Shown: positions 49,754 to 58,713 of the stretch, one piece after another
Layout of the letters: each line of letters begins with the position of its first letter
How positions within the stretch are numbered: position 1 is the first letter of the stretch
Source of the DNA: Chitinophagaceae bacterium
Lineage (GTDB): Bacteria; Bacteroidota; Bacteroidia; Chitinophagales; Chitinophagaceae
DNA: 64,000 nt
Direction: 5' to 3'
Assembly: GCA_019638595.1 (NCBI GenBank)
Contig: JAHBTJ010000006.1
Span: 62,001-126,000, forward strand
Position numbers and translations under genes: made by a program
Notes under the pieces: generated by a model
The model's input: only the letters and a program-made list of their open reading frames with translations
The model's database searches: none
Told to the model about the DNA's origin: nothing

Positions 49754-49976
49754 ATGTACACTACTTATCATCTGGCATCGGCGCAAGAAATTACTACCGA
49801 TGTTATAGAAGCCATTAAAGCAGCCTTTAAAACTAAACCCGTCAAACTTACTGTTGAGGTGGAAGACAATGAAACAGGGTATTTGTTAAGCAATCCTGCC
49901 AATAAAGCCATGCTGCTACAATTCTATTGAACAGGATAAAGACGGGCAATCCATCACCACCAACATTAAAGACTAA
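49754..49976 (+). pseudogene. Frameshifted Phd/YefM-like antitoxin gene
   Basis: The frame starts MYTTYHLASAQEITTDVIEA and runs to GYLLSNPANKAMLLQ, a pattern common in short Bacteroidota antitoxins, then stops at 49928-49930. Removing one base near 49919 restores a natural tail (NSIEQDKDGQSITTNIKD, stop at 49974-49976). So the gene carries a +1 frameshift. Downstream, LKPVAFEQYNE followed by stop may be the start of a decayed RelE/YoeB-type toxin. Confidence 0.65.
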
Positions 49977-50113
49977 TACCGGATATACAGCTTAAGCCTG
50001 TCGCTTTTGAACAATACAACGAGTAAATATGATATAAAGGTTACCGGGGGAAGATACACCACCTTGTGTACAGTGACACCAATGAATAGCTTGTTAGTCG
50101 TCCGTACTTATTG

Positions 50114-50224
50114 TCAGGCGTGCTGTTCCCGCATTATCTTTCTGAAGTCTGCAAGTTCCTGCTCTGTCCACGGTTCGGACTTAGTTGATAAGTCTACATT
50201 TTTGGGTTCTTTTATCAGTCCCAT
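50114..50224 (-). CDS. Short ORF (36 aa), possible partner of an acetyltransferase toxin
   Basis: The frame reads MGLIKEPKNVDLSTKSEPW then TEQELADFRKIMREQHA. The LIKEP...VD...PWT..EL.DFRK pattern resembles small proteins encoded next to GNAT-like genes in Bacteroidota, as far as I can recall. It starts 4 bp after the stop of the GNAT relic on the same strand. It may be shortened at its C-terminus. Function unproven. Confidence 0.5.
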   Translation of the reverse strand: MGLIKEPKNVDLSTKSEPWTEQELADFRKIMREQHA

Positions 50225-50228
50225 ATTA

Positions 50229-50402
50229 TTAGCTTTTGAAATATTGTGAAATAAGTCTTAATGCAGCACTCGTTTCAATAAACATTCTAAGTCCACGAAA
50301 ATGTGTCGCATGAAGTGTTTGTTCATAATGTCTGATTAATGCCGACTTAGCATCAAATGCAAGAAAGCCTTGATAACCCTTCTCCACCGGCAAAAGATCA
50401 CT
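50229..50402 (-). pseudogene. 3' remnant of a GNAT-type acetyltransferase gene
   Basis: About 57 codons are open: SDLLPVEKGYQGFLAFDAKS, ALIRHYEQTLHATHFRGLRM, FIETSAALRLISQYFKS and stop. The GYQGF-AF-AK--LI-HYE-TL-A pattern fits the last part of GNAT proteins of the toxin-like group in Bacteroidota. The 5' part is gone; the fragment starts at the stop codon of the anti-sigma-like gene, so a deletion or insertion joined the two. Confidence 0.65.
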
Positions 50403-51321
50403 TACCTATACTATCCAGTATTTTCTCCGCGTTTTTTACCAATGCGGGATCCTGCTTATTGTTAACAATATTCCTGCACAGCTCAACCGCTTTTTCCCTG
50501 TTATTTTCTTTTAAATACGCTAACACCAGGTGCCATTGCGCTTTAACCTTTAACGCTTTACCCGGTTGGTTGTTTACTACCCAATCCAGGTTTATTATGG
50601 CTTCCTTAGTATTGCTGGTTTGTAAAAAGGCCAGCCCTTTATAATAATGTCCCAGTTGCAAAATGTTTTCTTTGCTGTCTGTTCCATTGGCGCCGCGGGT
50701 TTGGGGCAGGTTGTTCAGACTTAATTGTTGCAGGGTTTGGTAATTACCGGATTCATAGTCTGTTAATGCCGCTGCCAGGTAAAGGGGATAATTTTCGGGC
50801 AGCGCCTCTTTTTTGAAATATTGTTTGAACAGGAGCGCCAGGTCAACCATCCTGCCGTTGTCTTTTGCCGGTTCGGTTTCCGGCTTGTTTACTGTTACCT
50901 GGTCACTCTTTTGTTGTAAAGTATTTGTATCCGGCCTGTTTGTAACAACCAGGGCTGCCTGCGGCGTATCAGTATCGTTCATATCCGAAACAACCGGGGC
51001 TTTTCGCGGCTTTTGCCAAAATATGGTAAAGAGCATACAAGCTGTTATAACGGCAGCGCCAACGGCAATCCATTTTCGCATACTCATTATCCTGCCGGGC
51101 ATTGTATGGTCTGCCGGGTTCTCTTTTGCAGGCACGGTACCCGGCAGGCTGGTGATGTTGCCTAAAGCGAAATTATCTCTCAACGATTGTTCAAAGTCAA
51201 GCTGCGCACGCATTTCAGGATGGGAGTCCAGCTCTTTTTCAAATGCATTCATTTCATCCGGCTCCATGTCCGCATCCAGGAAACGGATGATCCTTTCGTA
51301 TTGTTCGCTTGTAATGCTCAT
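50398..51321 (-). CDS. Anti-sigma-factor-like membrane protein with periplasmic TPR region
   Basis: A 307-residue single-pass protein. The cytosolic N-terminus (EQYERIIRFLDADMEPDEMN, AFEKELDSHPEMRAQL) has the helical layout of Bacteroidota anti-sigma factors and lacks a zinc-binding HxxxCxxC motif. One membrane helix lies at about 84-102. The periplasmic part has a Thr/Pro-rich linker (105-165) and TPR-like helices (about 180-305). It lies downstream of a sigma factor and upstream of the CHAT gene. Its periplasmic part is the natural candidate partner or substrate of the protease (inference). Confidence 0.7.
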   Translation of the reverse strand: MSITSEQYERIIRFLDADMEPDEMNAFEKELDSHPEMRAQLDFEQSLRDNFALGNITSLPGTVPAKENPADHTMPGRIMSMRKWIAVGAAVITACMLFTIFWQKPRKAPVVSDMNDTDTPQAALVVTNRPDTNTLQQKSDQVTVNKPETEPAKDNGRMVDLALLFKQYFKKEALPENYPLYLAAALTDYESGNYQTLQQLSLNNLPQTRGANGTDSKENILQLGHYYKGLAFLQTSNTKEAIINLDWVVNNQPGKALKVKAQWHLVLAYLKENNREKAVELCRNIVNNKQDPALVKNAEKILDSIGK

Positions 51322-51332
51322 ACCGGAAATAT

Positions 51333-51440
51333 TTATAGTTTGTGGTTTTTAGTTTATAGTGGAGCTTTGAGCTATCAGCTATCAGCTATCAGCAATCAGC
51401 GGTCAGGTGTTTATAGTTTATAGTTTTTTGTTTATAGAGG
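51333..51440. repeat. Heptad tandem array H4
   Basis: TTTATAG-type units, then AGCTATC, AGCTATC, AGCTATC, AGCAATC, AGCGGTC (51370-51404), then TTTATAG-type units again. The best-preserved stretch of the family in the window. Confidence 0.8.
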
Positions 51441-51473
51441 TATTTCCTGTGCTCTGAAGAACGGTCGGTGTTC

Positions 51474-51569
51474 AGCTAAATAGCTATCAGCTATCGGGTG
51501 TTTAGGCACGCACATAAATTAAACTACAAACCATAAACCATAAACATCAAACCTGTAACCTGCAACCTT
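51474..51569. repeat. Heptad tandem array H5
   Basis: AGCTAAA, AGCTATC, AGCTATC (51474-51495), a short gap, then AAACTAC, AAACCAT, AAACCAT, AAACATC, AAACCTG, TAACCTG, CAACCTT (51521-51569). The last unit is 1 bp from the sigma factor stop codon at 51571. Confidence 0.75.
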
Positions 51570-51570
51570 C

Positions 51571-52188
51571 TCATCCTTTTTCCATCTCTTCCATCAAATT
51601 CCGCAATCTTTCCATGCACCTGTAAATACGGCTGGTAGCAGAATCTACTTTAATAGCCAAAAGCGCTGCTATCTCATCATTTGATTTTTCTTCAATATGC
51701 CTCCACTGGATGATCTGCCTGTCTGTGGCAGGTATTTTCGCCAAAGCCTGCATAAGGTTTTGGTAATCTTTTTCTTTCATTTCAGTTTCTGTTTCACCGG
51801 TATGGTACCCGGTTTCGTTTGGGAAATGCAGCGCCAGCTTTTTGTTTTTTTCAGCCAGCCGTTCCTCCTCTTTTAAATGACTTAACAATTGGTACCTGCA
51901 ATATTTGAACAATACCGTTTTTACGCTGGCATTGCTTTGATAAAGCTCACCGCGGCCGGCAGATTCTTTTAATTTCAGCACGCCGTCTGTAAAAGAATCA
52001 TTGGCTAAAGCTTCAATAAGGTCAACGGGATAGTGCCGGTAAGTTATTGTAGCCCATTTTACAAACAGTAGCCGGTAGCAGGAATAAAAGCAGGTAATGA
52101 TATGTTCGGAAATATCCTGCCGGTTGTTTTTAAATGCAGAAGAGATCGTCTCTATATTTAGCAACTTCTGGCAGTTTGTACGCTTCAT
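51571..52188 (-). CDS. RNA polymerase sigma factor, ECF/sigma-70 family
   Basis: A 205-residue regulator. Region 2 covers about 30-100 (YRLLFVKWATITYRHYPVDL resembles the core-binding helix) and region 4 about 135-205, with IPATDRQIIQWRHIEEKSND followed by EIAALLAIKVDSATSRIYRC, a clear recognition helix set. It should direct transcription of its own cluster when released by the anti-sigma-like protein encoded next on the same strand (250-bp gap). Start at MKRTNC is the only good choice. Confidence 0.85.
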   Translation of the reverse strand: MKRTNCQKLLNIETISSAFKNNRQDISEHIITCFYSCYRLLFVKWATITYRHYPVDLIEALANDSFTDGVLKLKESAGRGELYQSNASVKTVLFKYCRYQLLSHLKEEERLAEKNKKLALHFPNETGYHTGETETEMKEKDYQNLMQALAKIPATDRQIIQWRHIEEKSNDEIAALLAIKVDSATSRIYRCMERLRNLMEEMEKG

Positions 52189-52570
52189 TGATTGTAATTG
52201 AATCGCTCTCTTGTTCAGTTGCCAAATATAAAATCTCCGGGTGTAACCACCAAGCCGGAAGGGTGCATTTCAAACTTTCTCATTCAAAGAATATCATTAT
52301 TATTCACAGGTATGGTTTGCGCAGGAGAACTTTTCTTACCGAAGGTAAATCTGCCTGGCATCTGTACTGATGCTCAACATTTGTCCCATTGCCCGACAGA
52401 TTTCTCACCCGCCGTGATATGCTTTTAGTTCAGAATGCCAGGAGGGCGGGTTCGAAATGACGCTGCAAGGGTTATTCACTGCGCTCCCCTCCTGATGAAG
52501 ATTAATGAGTTAGCGACACGTCATTGGCAGGCACGAGACATCTGCACTCGCTATTTCTGTTACCGGCCAG
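52189..52570. other. Intergenic region, nothing recognised
   Basis: Upstream of the sigma gene and downstream of the efflux adaptor. I see no gene, strong hairpin or array here; the sigma promoter should lie within it. Confidence 0.5.
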
Positions 52571-52645
52571 CTAAACTATAAACAACAAACTATAAACAAA
52601 CTATGCCCACAGCCGATAGCTCATCGCTAACGGCTACCAGCTATC
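52571..52645. repeat. Heptad tandem array H6
   Basis: AAACTAT, AAACAAC, AAACTAT, AAACAAA, then AGCCGAT, AGCTCAT, CGCTAAC, GGCTACC, AGCTATC (52611-52645). Ends 4 bp from the stop codon of the adaptor gene. Confidence 0.7.
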
Positions 52646-52649
52646 TCCA

Positions 52650-53789
52650 TCAATGATGATCATCCTCCGATGAATTTTTCATTTTTGCCAGCACCGGGTA
52701 GGCATTTTTCATGATGATCTTTTTACCCGTTATGTTCTCCCCGGTACTGATCAGCTCAACCATGCCTTTTTCTGTAACTCCCGTTTCAACAGGCAGTAGC
52801 CTGAATGTATGGGCGTTGGTATTTTCCAGTATGAACTTGTCTTTGCCGTAACGAACCACCGCTTCATCAGGAACGGCGGGCACCTCGGTATTGCTTATTT
52901 TGATCCTGGCATTCAGGAACATGCCCGGTAACAGTTGCTTGGGTTGTTTTTCAAAATGACAGTGAACCAGCGCGCTCCGGTTATCATCCACATTTTTCGT
53001 TACCAGCAGCACCTCGCACTCATATTCGGCTGAAGGGTCATCCACAAAAGTTACCATTACCTGCTGTTTAGGCTTTACCTTTCCCAGGTCTTTTTCAAAA
53101 ACCGTCAACGCGGCATGTATATCATCGGGATTGATCAGCTCGAACAGAACATCGGACGGGTTTACATATTTACCGATGTTCACATTTACTTTTGATACAA
53201 ATCCATTGATGGGAGAGTATACCGGCACGCTCCGTGAAATATTTGTTTCATCCAGCTTTGCGGGGTCAATGGCTATCAGCCTCAGTTTTTCCTCATAGCC
53301 TTTTACCAGTATTTTTTGAGAGGTATATGCCGCTTTCGCCTGCTGGAATATTTTATCGGCGCTTACATTGCTTTGATTAAGCACTGTTTGCCGTTCAAAA
53401 TCCTTTTCCGCGTATTCGAGGCTTGCTTTAGCCACCAGGTAATCCTGCTGCAATTGTATCAGGGCAGGGTCTTCTATGGTGGCGATTATTTCTCCCTTGT
53501 TTACATGCATGCCCGGCAGCAGTCCCGTACGTTTCAAATATCCTCCCAGCGGAAAGCTGATGGACACTATATTTTGCGGTGGCACATCCACCAACCCGTT
53601 TACTTTGAGCTCGCTGTTCAGGGTTCTTTTTTCGATCACTCCTGTTTCAACGCCCGCATTTTTTAATTGCTCCTCTGTTAGTGTTATTACATCCACAGAT
53701 TGTTCTTCTGTATGTTCTTCGTGCTCCTGACCGGGAGAACAGGCTCCGGCAAAAAGAAAAGCTATATATATAATATTGAAATAACGCAT
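52650..53789 (-). CDS. RND heavy-metal efflux periplasmic adaptor (CzcB/CusB-like lipoprotein)
   Basis: A 379-residue membrane-fusion protein anchored by a lipobox (AGAC, Cys17). His/Glu-rich ends (GQEHEEHTEEQ after the lipid anchor, SSEDDHH at the C-terminus) fit metal binding. A barrel/lipoyl pair (IISISFPLGGYLKR; GEIIATIEDPALI) flanks a short helical hairpin (about 120-160), with YSPINGFVSKVNVNIGKYV after it. It should link the pump to the outer-membrane channel. 3 bp separate it from the pump gene. Confidence 0.85.
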   Translation of the reverse strand: MRYFNIIYIAFLFAGACSPGQEHEEHTEEQSVDVITLTEEQLKNAGVETGVIEKRTLNSELKVNGLVDVPPQNIVSISFPLGGYLKRTGLLPGMHVNKGEIIATIEDPALIQLQQDYLVAKASLEYAEKDFERQTVLNQSNVSADKIFQQAKAAYTSQKILVKGYEEKLRLIAIDPAKLDETNISRSVPVYSPINGFVSKVNVNIGKYVNPSDVLFELINPDDIHAALTVFEKDLGKVKPKQQVMVTFVDDPSAEYECEVLLVTKNVDDNRSALVHCHFEKQPKQLLPGMFLNARIKISNTEVPAVPDEAVVRYGKDKFILENTNAHTFRLLPVETGVTEKGMVELISTGENITGKKIIMKNAYPVLAKMKNSSEDDHH

Positions 53790-53792
53790 TGT

Positions 53793-56700
53793 TTACTGTT
53801 TTGTGGTTAAGTATTCTGAAGCAATAATTACCTGGTTGTATGCATATACTGCATCGAGGTAATTCATTTGAATGGAAACGGCATTGTTCATCAGCACTGT
53901 CCATTCCAGGTAACTGATCTCTCCTTTTTCGAAGCTGAGCGTGGCCGATTTTATAATGAGATCAGCTTGCTGCAAGCCTGTTTGCTCGTAATAGCGTATG
54001 CCTGCCTGTTGTTTCCTGTATTCATCCGTTAATTGCTGTAACTGGTTTTTTAGTTGCTGTTCGGCAGACTGTGTATGGAGCTTTGCTATTTCTTCATTCA
54101 CTTTCGCTGCTCTTATCCTGGCTTTGGTTGCCGCATTAAATATAGGAATACCCACCGACAGGCTGGCTATATGAAACCTCCTGCCCGGTCCGAAATACTC
54201 CTCTGTAACTCCGTCAACACTCTGGTAACCTACCAGTGATTGATTACTATACCCGGCGGTTATGTCGGGCGATAGTTTGGACTTTTCAACCGCTGTTTGT
54301 GCGGCAACGGCTTTTTCCTGCATCACATTATATAACACTCTGGGATGCGATTTTATATCCGCGGTATCAGGCAGCATGCCGGTTGTTATTTTTAACGATG
54401 GGTAATCCGGCAAAAGAAGCATACCGGTATTAAGCAGCCATTGTAATTTTTTTTGTTCAATGGCTATATCCGCTTCCGTTTGCTGTTGCTGCACCTGCAG
54501 TTGCTGCAGTTGGGCATCGGCGGTAGTTTTTTCCAGGATATTGCTTTCACCCGTTTGCAGCCTGAGCGCTGCTGCCTGCTGAAAACGGCTGTAAATGGAA
54601 TCCATTCTTTGCAGCAGCTTCTTTCTTTCCAGCAAATCGGTAAGCCGGTAAAAAACAAATTTCACTTCCTGGTTTAATTCCGCCTGTTTCCAATGGCTCA
54701 TTTGCAGTTGAGCTTCTTCTGCCGACCGGTAAAGCATTTGATGTTTCCGGTATACATGCGGCAGGTTAAAAGACTGGTTAATGTAAAATCGTGTATCCGT
54801 ATGGGCGCTGTTTACATGCCCGTACTCCCCGCCCAGCAGGGTTTTGGCGGGATCAAATATACCGGTCTGCAGCTCTTTCCAGTACAGGGCTTCTTTTTTG
54901 ATGGATTGCAGGTTCAGGTTATTTACATCCGCCTGCTTCAGCATGTCGTTGAGCGACCATCGTTGCTGGGCCTGCGAAGCGGATGAAATCAGCATGAGCA
55001 TTATTACGGGGGTGATGGTTTTCATCGTAATAACTGTATTCTTTTTCTTTTCAAACCATGTGTAAAGTACCGGCAATACTACCAGCGTAAGCAAAGTGGC
55101 TGTCATCAATCCCCCTATTACTACCGTTGCGAGCGGTCTTTGCACTTCAGCTCCGGGACCGTTGCTGAGCGCCATAGGTAAAAAGCCAAGCGAGGCCACC
55201 GAGGCTGTCATCAATACGGGGCGCAACCTTGTTTGTGTACCTTTAAAAATGATCTCATGAATGTTGTGCATACCTTCTTTTTTTAACCGGTTAAATTCGG
55301 CGATCAATACAATGCCATTCAAAACCGCTACTCCAAACAACGCGATGAAGCCTACTCCTGCTGAAATGCTGAATGGCATGCCGCGTATCCACAGGGCAGA
55401 AACACCGCCAATAGCGGATAATGGAATGGCAGAAAAGATCAGCAGCCCGTATGTAACGGAAGAAAAGGAAAAGTAGAGCAATACCAGGATAAGAAATAGC
55501 GCTACCGGAACGGCTATGGATAAACGCTGTTTGGCTTCGGTAAGATTTTCAAATTGCCCGCCATATTTTATATAGTATCCTGAAGGAAAAACTAACTCCC
55601 TTTCTACTTTTTTACTCAATTCATTTACCACCGATTCCACGTCCCGCCCCCGTACGTTAAAGCCCACGACCACCCTTCGCTGCGCGTCTTCTCTTTGTAT
55701 CTGGTTGGGGCCTTCCTTTATTTCAATGTTTGCAACCTGGTACAACGGAATTTGTATACCTGCCGGAGTAGCGATCAGCAACTGCTGCACATCCGTAATA
55801 TCCTTTCTTGCGTCTGACTGCAGCCGGACGGCCAGGTCGTAGCGGCGCTCGTTTTCGTATATCTTTCCGGCCACTTCTCCGGCAAATGCCGCACGTATCA
55901 TCCTGTTTACATCACTAATATTAAGCTGGTAATGCGCCATGGCATCGCGTTTATACTGTACAACAATTTGCGGAAGACCGGTTACCGTTTCTACATACAG
56001 GTCTTTAGCGCCGTTAACAGAGCCGGCTATATTCCCGATACGATTTGCCAGCGCCGCCAGGCTGTCAAGATTTTCGCCAAATATCTTGCATACTACATCT
56101 TGTCGCGCGCCGGAGATCAGTTCGTTAAAGCGCATTTGTACCGGGAACTGGAATCCATATGTGATGCCGGGCACTTCTTCCATAGCCGCGCTCATCTTAT
56201 TGGCTAACTCATCAAATGAGCGGGCAGAAGTCCATTCTTTTTTGGGCTTTAAAGTGATCATTACATCCGTTACTTCCAGCGGCATGGGGTCGGTAGGTAT
56301 TTCGCTTGCGCCGATCCGGGTTACAATTTTTTCTACTTCCGGGAAACGGTTTTGCAGGATGGCAACTGCCTTTTGTGTAGTGTTGATGGTTTCAGTAAGG
56401 GAACTTCCCGTCATTAAACGTACATCCACTGCAAAATCCCCCTCGTCCAGCTCCGGTATAAATTCACCGCCCAGCCGCGTAACAAGCAACAGGGCAATTG
56501 CCAGCAATATAACGGAAACGCCTACCACCATTTTAGGAAATGCAAGGGCTTTTGAAAGCAGCGGGCGATACCAGCGTTGTAATTTCTTCATCATCTTATC
56601 CGCCCAGGTATCGCTGTGCGACAGCTTCCTGCTCATTAGTAACGACGACATCATGGGCACATAGGTAAGAGAAAGCAGGAAGGCGCCTATTAGAGCGAAA

Positions 56701-58154
56701 GATACTGTTTGCGCCATCGGGCGAAACATTTTACCTTCTATACCTGTAAGTGTGAGGATAGGGAGGTATACGATCAGGATAATGATCTGCCCGAATACGG
56801 CGGAGTTCATCATTTTTCCCGTAGCCTGTTCTACTTCGCTGTTTAGCTGCTCCTGCGATATGCGGGATATACCCAGGAATTTTTTGCCGTGCGAAAGCCC
56901 GTGTAAAACAGCCTCTACAATAATCACAGCCCCGTCTACTATCAGCCCGAAATCTAATGCGCCGAGGCTCATTAAATTACCGGATATGCCAAATATATTC
57001 ATGAGAATAATAGCGAAGAGCATTGATAGCGGGATCACGGAAGCCACAATAAGTCCCGCTCTCATATTCCCCAGAAAAATGACCAGTATAAAAATGACGA
57101 TCAGGGCACCTTCCGCCAGGTTGGTTCTTACGGTGCTCATAGCGTTATTCACCATTTTGGTACGGTCGTAAAATGTTTCCAGTATTATTCCTTCGGGCAG
57201 GGATTTCCTGATCTGCTCAATCCTTTCTTTTACATGTTGCACCACTTCGGAAGCGTTGGCGCCTTTCAGCATCAATACTACGGCGCCGGATACTTCGCCT
57301 TTATCTTTGTAGGTCAAGGCGCCATACCTAACGGCATTGCCTATACGAACGTCTGCCACGTCTTTGATGTGAACAGGTATGCCCCTGTCGGTAAGCCGTA
57401 TAAAGATATTCCCGATCTCATCGGTAGTTGAAGCCAGTCCTTCGGTACGTATGAACAAAGCCGACGGCCCCTTTTCAATATAAGCGCCTCCCGAATTTTC
57501 ATTGTTTTTTTCAAGCGCTGTAAATACGTCGGTAATGGTTACGTTCATGCTCTTCAGCCTGTCAGGCTGTACGGCTACTTCGTATTGCTTCAGGTATCCT
57601 CCAAAGCTGCTTACATCTGCCACCCCGGGCGTGCCTAACAACTGGCGTCTTACGATCCAGTCCTGCATAGACCTGAGTTCGGTCAGATCGTATTTGCTTT
57701 CGTATCCTTTTTTAGGGCGCAAAACATATTGATACACTTCTCCCAGCCCGGTAGTAGCCGGCGCCAGCTCAGGGTTGCCGGCAGAAGAAGGGATCTGTTC
57801 CCTGGCAAGATTAAGACGCTCGCTTACCTGCTGCCTGGCAAGATAAATATCCGTTTTATCGTCGAACACGATGGTAACTACGGATAGCCCAAACCGTGAG
57901 ATGGATCTTATTTCCTTTACATCGGGAATGTTGGCATTTGCCTGTTCCAGCGGGAAGGTGATCAAACGTTCTACTTCCGGAGCCGCAAGACTGGGAGAGG
58001 TAGTGATGATCTGCACCTGGTTGCTTGTAATATCGGGTAGCGCATCTATAGATAAATGCTTCAGGTCTATTATGCCCCATACAATTAATGCCAGGGTAAA
58101 TAAACCTACGATCAGCTTATTCCTTACGGAAAAGCGAATAATAGAATTTAACAT
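53793..58154 (-). CDS. CzcA/CusA-family heavy-metal RND pump fused to a TolC-like outer-membrane channel
   Basis: A 1453-residue fusion. Residues 1-1043 are a full RND pump with two six-helix groups and two porter loops. The proton-relay signature DFGLIVDGAVIIVE has Asp401, Asp407 and Glu414, the spacing of divalent-metal (CzcA-type) pumps. At 1044 a complete signal-peptide-like segment begins (MKTITPVIMLMLISS, then ASQAQQ) and leads into a TolC/CzcC-like chain (two long coiled-coil repeats, to 1453). Fusions of this kind are known in Bacteroidota. Substrate (zinc, cobalt, cadmium or copper) is not certain. Confidence 0.85.
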   Translation of the reverse strand: MLNSIIRFSVRNKLIVGLFTLALIVWGIIDLKHLSIDALPDITSNQVQIITTSPSLAAPEVERLITFPLEQANANIPDVKEIRSISRFGLSVVTIVFDDKTDIYLARQQVSERLNLAREQIPSSAGNPELAPATTGLGEVYQYVLRPKKGYESKYDLTELRSMQDWIVRRQLLGTPGVADVSSFGGYLKQYEVAVQPDRLKSMNVTITDVFTALEKNNENSGGAYIEKGPSALFIRTEGLASTTDEIGNIFIRLTDRGIPVHIKDVADVRIGNAVRYGALTYKDKGEVSGAVVLMLKGANASEVVQHVKERIEQIRKSLPEGIILETFYDRTKMVNNAMSTVRTNLAEGALIVIFILVIFLGNMRAGLIVASVIPLSMLFAIILMNIFGISGNLMSLGALDFGLIVDGAVIIVEAVLHGLSHGKKFLGISRISQEQLNSEVEQATGKMMNSAVFGQIIILIVYLPILTLTGIEGKMFRPMAQTVSFALIGAFLLSLTYVPMMSSLLMSRKLSHSDTWADKMMKKLQRWYRPLLSKALAFPKMVVGVSVILLAIALLLVTRLGGEFIPELDEGDFAVDVRLMTGSSLTETINTTQKAVAILQNRFPEVEKIVTRIGASEIPTDPMPLEVTDVMITLKPKKEWTSARSFDELANKMSAAMEEVPGITYGFQFPVQMRFNELISGARQDVVCKIFGENLDSLAALANRIGNIAGSVNGAKDLYVETVTGLPQIVVQYKRDAMAHYQLNISDVNRMIRAAFAGEVAGKIYENERRYDLAVRLQSDARKDITDVQQLLIATPAGIQIPLYQVANIEIKEGPNQIQREDAQRRVVVGFNVRGRDVESVVNELSKKVERELVFPSGYYIKYGGQFENLTEAKQRLSIAVPVALFLILVLLYFSFSSVTYGLLIFSAIPLSAIGGVSALWIRGMPFSISAGVGFIALFGVAVLNGIVLIAEFNRLKKEGMHNIHEIIFKGTQTRLRPVLMTASVASLGFLPMALSNGPGAEVQRPLATVVIGGLMTATLLTLVVLPVLYTWFEKKKNTVITMKTITPVIMLMLISSASQAQQRWSLNDMLKQADVNNLNLQSIKKEALYWKELQTGIFDPAKTLLGGEYGHVNSAHTDTRFYINQSFNLPHVYRKHQMLYRSAEEAQLQMSHWKQAELNQEVKFVFYRLTDLLERKKLLQRMDSIYSRFQQAAALRLQTGESNILEKTTADAQLQQLQVQQQQTEADIAIEQKKLQWLLNTGMLLLPDYPSLKITTGMLPDTADIKSHPRVLYNVMQEKAVAAQTAVEKSKLSPDITAGYSNQSLVGYQSVDGVTEEYFGPGRRFHIASLSVGIPIFNAATKARIRAAKVNEEIAKLHTQSAEQQLKNQLQQLTDEYRKQQAGIRYYEQTGLQQADLIIKSATLSFEKGEISYLEWTVLMNNAVSIQMNYLDAVYAYNQVIIASEYLTTKQ

Positions 58155-58200
58155 GCATATTTTTTTGTGCCTGTAAAAAGTAATTCAAGTCAATAGAAGA

Positions 58201-58581
58201 TCAGGCACAACGGGGAGGCTGAAAAATATCGAAGGAAGAAAATTGAGGTTTATTGATCTCATCATACAAATGAAACTCGCATGGCGCAGGGGGAGGGGAA
58301 GCGATATGCACTGTAATGAAATTACACTCACAGATGCTGGTGTTCAGCATATGGCAATCCATATCCCTGAAAGGGAGCTGCTGATCCTGCTGAAAATCGT
58401 CGGTAACGATAATGGGGCCGATATAGTGAATTTTAATGAAATAGGTGAAGGTCATACCGGGATCGGCTACCCGGTGTTTCTTAAAATGCTCCATCATGAA
58501 GGGTATCTTCAGGAGCTGATGAAACTCCGTAAACGCCAGCATGTAGATGGAAATAAATAATATGCCGATTAACTTTTTCAA
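58201..58581 (-). CDS. Small exported protein heading the metal efflux operon
   Basis: A 126-residue protein with a hydrophobic N-terminus (KLIGILFISIYMLAF). LLKIPFMMEHFKKHR, then TFTYFIKIHY, and the terminal QPPRC are a pattern I recall from uncharacterised proteins encoded before CzcA/CusA pumps in Bacteroidota. Several His, Cys and Asp residues in the second half could bind metal. It lies 46 bp upstream of the pump gene and is probably co-transcribed. Confidence 0.65.
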   Translation of the reverse strand: MKKLIGILFISIYMLAFTEFHQLLKIPFMMEHFKKHRVADPGMTFTYFIKIHYIGPIIVTDDFQQDQQLPFRDMDCHMLNTSICECNFITVHIASPPPAPCEFHLYDEINKPQFSSFDIFQPPRCA

Positions 58582-58713
58582 GGCAACGAAGGTACAAAAG
58601 ATGTTTCATTTTATGAAGTATGGCGGGGGAGACGGGCCACATTTCAGCCTTTCCCGGCTCCTTGCATAAGAGAAAATGAATAAGACCGGCAGGGTATTTA
58701 TATTTGCCTGATC

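Noticed and set aside
50007-50249. 80-codon open frame on the plus strand
   Set aside because: Overlaps the better supported minus-strand short ORF and GNAT relic; only its first codons could belong to a decayed toxin.
51333-51440. Possible CRISPR array
   Set aside because: Units are 7 bp without spacers; no cas genes anywhere in the window.
46724-52188. Type III-E CRISPR (Craspase) locus
   Set aside because: TPR-CHAT and sigma genes are present, but no gRAMP effector, Csx30/31 match or repeats; only an analogy remains.
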